Source: Streptomyces sp. GSL17-111
GTDB taxonomy: Bacteria; Actinomycetota; Actinomycetes; Streptomycetales; Streptomycetaceae
Length of the DNA: 64,000 nucleotides
Assembly (NCBI RefSeq): GCF_037911585.1
Contig: NZ_JBAJNS010000001.1
Location: 1,797,001-1,861,000, forward strand
Reading direction: 5' to 3'
The position numbers and the translations under genes were made by a program. Of the stretch, positions 63,075 through 64,000 are shown in pieces. How positions within the stretch are numbered: the first letter of the stretch is position 1; every line of letters starts with the position of its first letter. The notes beneath the pieces are model-generated. The model was not told the DNA's origin, did not search any database, and was given only the letters and a program-made list of their open reading frames with translations.

Positions 63075-64000
63075 ATGCGTAAGAGAACCAGCACGCCCAC
63101 GAGGAAGATACTCGGCGCCGCCGTGGCCCTCGCCACCGCGGCGGCCGTCGCGGCCGGGACGGGCAGCAGCGTCGCCGCACCCCCGGCGCCGTCCGCCGCG
63201 TCCGCCGACGACCGCGCGTACGTCTACCGCATCCACGACGGCGCCCACGCGGACGCCGCCGCCCTCGCCGGCTTCGACCTCATCGAGGACCGCGACGGCG
63301 ACGACCTGTTCGTCCTCGGCGACGCCGGGACGGCCAAGAGCCTCAAGGACGCCGGGCTGACCGCGAGCGTCCACGAGAAGCTGGCCCCCGCCGTCCAGGA
63401 GGCGCCCAAGCGCAGCGGCCAGGCGCCGAGCCTCAGCGCGCAGGTGGCCGAGGAGACCTACTACGGCGGCTACCGGACCGTCAACGCCCAGTACGCCCAC
63501 CTCGACCAGGTCGCCTCCGACCACTCCACGCTGGCCACCGTCTTCGACATCGGCGACTCGTGGCGCAAGGCCACCGGCCGCCCCGGCGGCTACGACATCA
63601 AGGCCATCTGCATCACGAAGAAGCAGTCCGGCGACTGCCAGCTCTCGCCGAACTCCAGCAAGCCGCGCTTCCTCGTCCAGGCCCAGGTCCACGCCCGGGA
63701 GCTGTCGACCGGCGAGATGGCCTACCGCTGGATCGACTACCTGACCGACGGCTACGGCAGCGACCCGACGGCCACCGAGATCCTGGACACCCGCGAGGTC
63801 TGGGTCGTGCCGATCGGCAACCCCGACGGCGTCGACATGGTCCAGCAGGGCTTCATGGGCGGCGGCTCCGGCCTCCAGTGGCACCGCAAGAACGCCAACC
63901 ACACGCACAGCCCGTACAACTGCTCCGAGAACTCCGGCAGCGGCGAGGGCATCGACCTCAACCGCAACAACGGCAGCCACTGGGGCGGCGCGGGCACCAG
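63075..64000 (+). CDS. Secreted M14 family zinc carboxypeptidase (partial)
   Basis: The gene runs off the right end; 308 residues are visible. Start ATG 63075 with AGGAG six bases upstream. A Sec signal peptide covers about 1-35 (basic start, Ala-rich core, VAAPP cleavage). Residues 45-125 look like a propeptide. The carboxypeptidase domain has the zinc pair His206 and Glu209 in QVHARELS and the substrate Asn-Arg in DLNRNN; the third ligand His lies beyond the window. It removes C-terminal residues from peptides outside the cell, fitting with the peptide importers in the region. Confidence 0.93.
   Translation, partial: MRKRTSTPTRKILGAAVALATAAAVAAGTGSSVAAPPAPSAASADDRAYVYRIHDGAHADAAALAGFDLIEDRDGDDLFVLGDAGTAKSLKDAGLTASVHEKLAPAVQEAPKRSGQAPSLSAQVAEETYYGGYRTVNAQYAHLDQVASDHSTLATVFDIGDSWRKATGRPGGYDIKAICITKKQSGDCQLSPNSSKPRFLVQAQVHARELSTGEMAYRWIDYLTDGYGSDPTATEILDTREVWVVPIGNPDGVDMVQQGFMGGGSGLQWHRKNANHTHSPYNCSENSGSGEGIDLNRNNGSHWGGAGT

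Noticed and set aside
63063..63980. Minus-strand frame of about 305 codons opposite the carboxypeptidase
   Set aside because: The opposite strand carries signal peptide and zinc motifs of M14; the frame is its shadow.

Overview
The window is a continuous piece of a very GC-rich actinobacterial chromosome, almost certainly Streptomyces or a close relative. Support: strong GC bias at third codon positions, frequent GTG and TTG starts behind GGAGG-type ribosome sites, mycothiol biosynthesis (mshB), a TatB, SpoIIE-type phosphatases with fused ATPase domains, and many secreted proteins. It is chromosomal core rather than an island: I see no integrase, transposase, phage gene, CRISPR array, tRNA or rRNA. 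Both ends cut genes (a PHP-domain protein at the left, an M14 carboxypeptidase at the right).

Layout. 1-7.8 kb: PHP protein, DUF6758-like zinc-ribbon protein, suppressor-of-fused domain protein, CorA magnesium transporter, EamA exporter, a small conserved protein, an LppX-like lipoprotein and the Mrp iron-sulfur carrier ATPase. 7.9-12.7 kb: an envelope-stress locus, tatB / htrA-type protease / zinc anti-sigma / ECF sigma, with a divergent O-methyltransferase; the sigma gene carries a good ECF-type promoter of its own. 12.7-18.1 kb: DUF3117, enoyl-CoA hydratase, DNA-3-methyladenine glycosylase I, a DivIVA-like protein, a FolP2-type dihydropteroate synthase homologue, a LOG-like protein and dapE. 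18.1-23.6 kb: membrane-anchored lysozyme-like protein, small secreted protein, dapC, seven-iron ferredoxin, GNAT, SirB1/transglutaminase-like protein. 23.6-29.9 kb: PG_binding_4 membrane protein, DUF6113-like protein, mshB, a tiny membrane protein, a structured non-coding stretch with a MITE-like inverted-repeat element, and an S9 peptidase. 29.9-42.3 kb: two complete oligopeptide ABC importer operons on the minus strand, the first in the gene order known from bldKABCDE. 42.5-51.2 kb: typA, TetR, a secreted metallohydrolase with a discoidin domain, a fold-type III PLP enzyme, and a lone LpqW-like lipoprotein with large charged insertions. 51.3-57.2 kb: two SpoIIE phosphatases, a SPOR-like protein and a GntR regulator. 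57.3-64 kb: secreted subtilisin with a P-domain, a sigma/Asp23 cluster, a TrmB/LuxR-type regulator and the M14 carboxypeptidase.

Much of 2-51 kb follows a neighbourhood I recall from Mycobacterium tuberculosis (typA, lpqW, mshB, fdxC, dapC, dapE, LOG, folP2, tag, DUF3117, methyltransferase, sigE, rseA, htrA, tatB, mrp, corA), so it is an old conserved actinobacterial block into which peptide importers and secreted hydrolases have been placed. The likely common theme is envelope homeostasis and peptide traffic: secreted peptidases, two peptide importers, peptidoglycan-related proteins, and two sigma/anti-sigma-type modules. The observations I rate highest are the sigma/zinc-motif-Asp23/Asp23 cluster at 59.4-61.8 kb, the paired TTGGTCA-N2-TGACC palindromes at 45.3 and 48.8 kb, and the structured element at 27.2-27.5 kb. 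Starts, promoters and hairpins were read by eye; no database search was possible.
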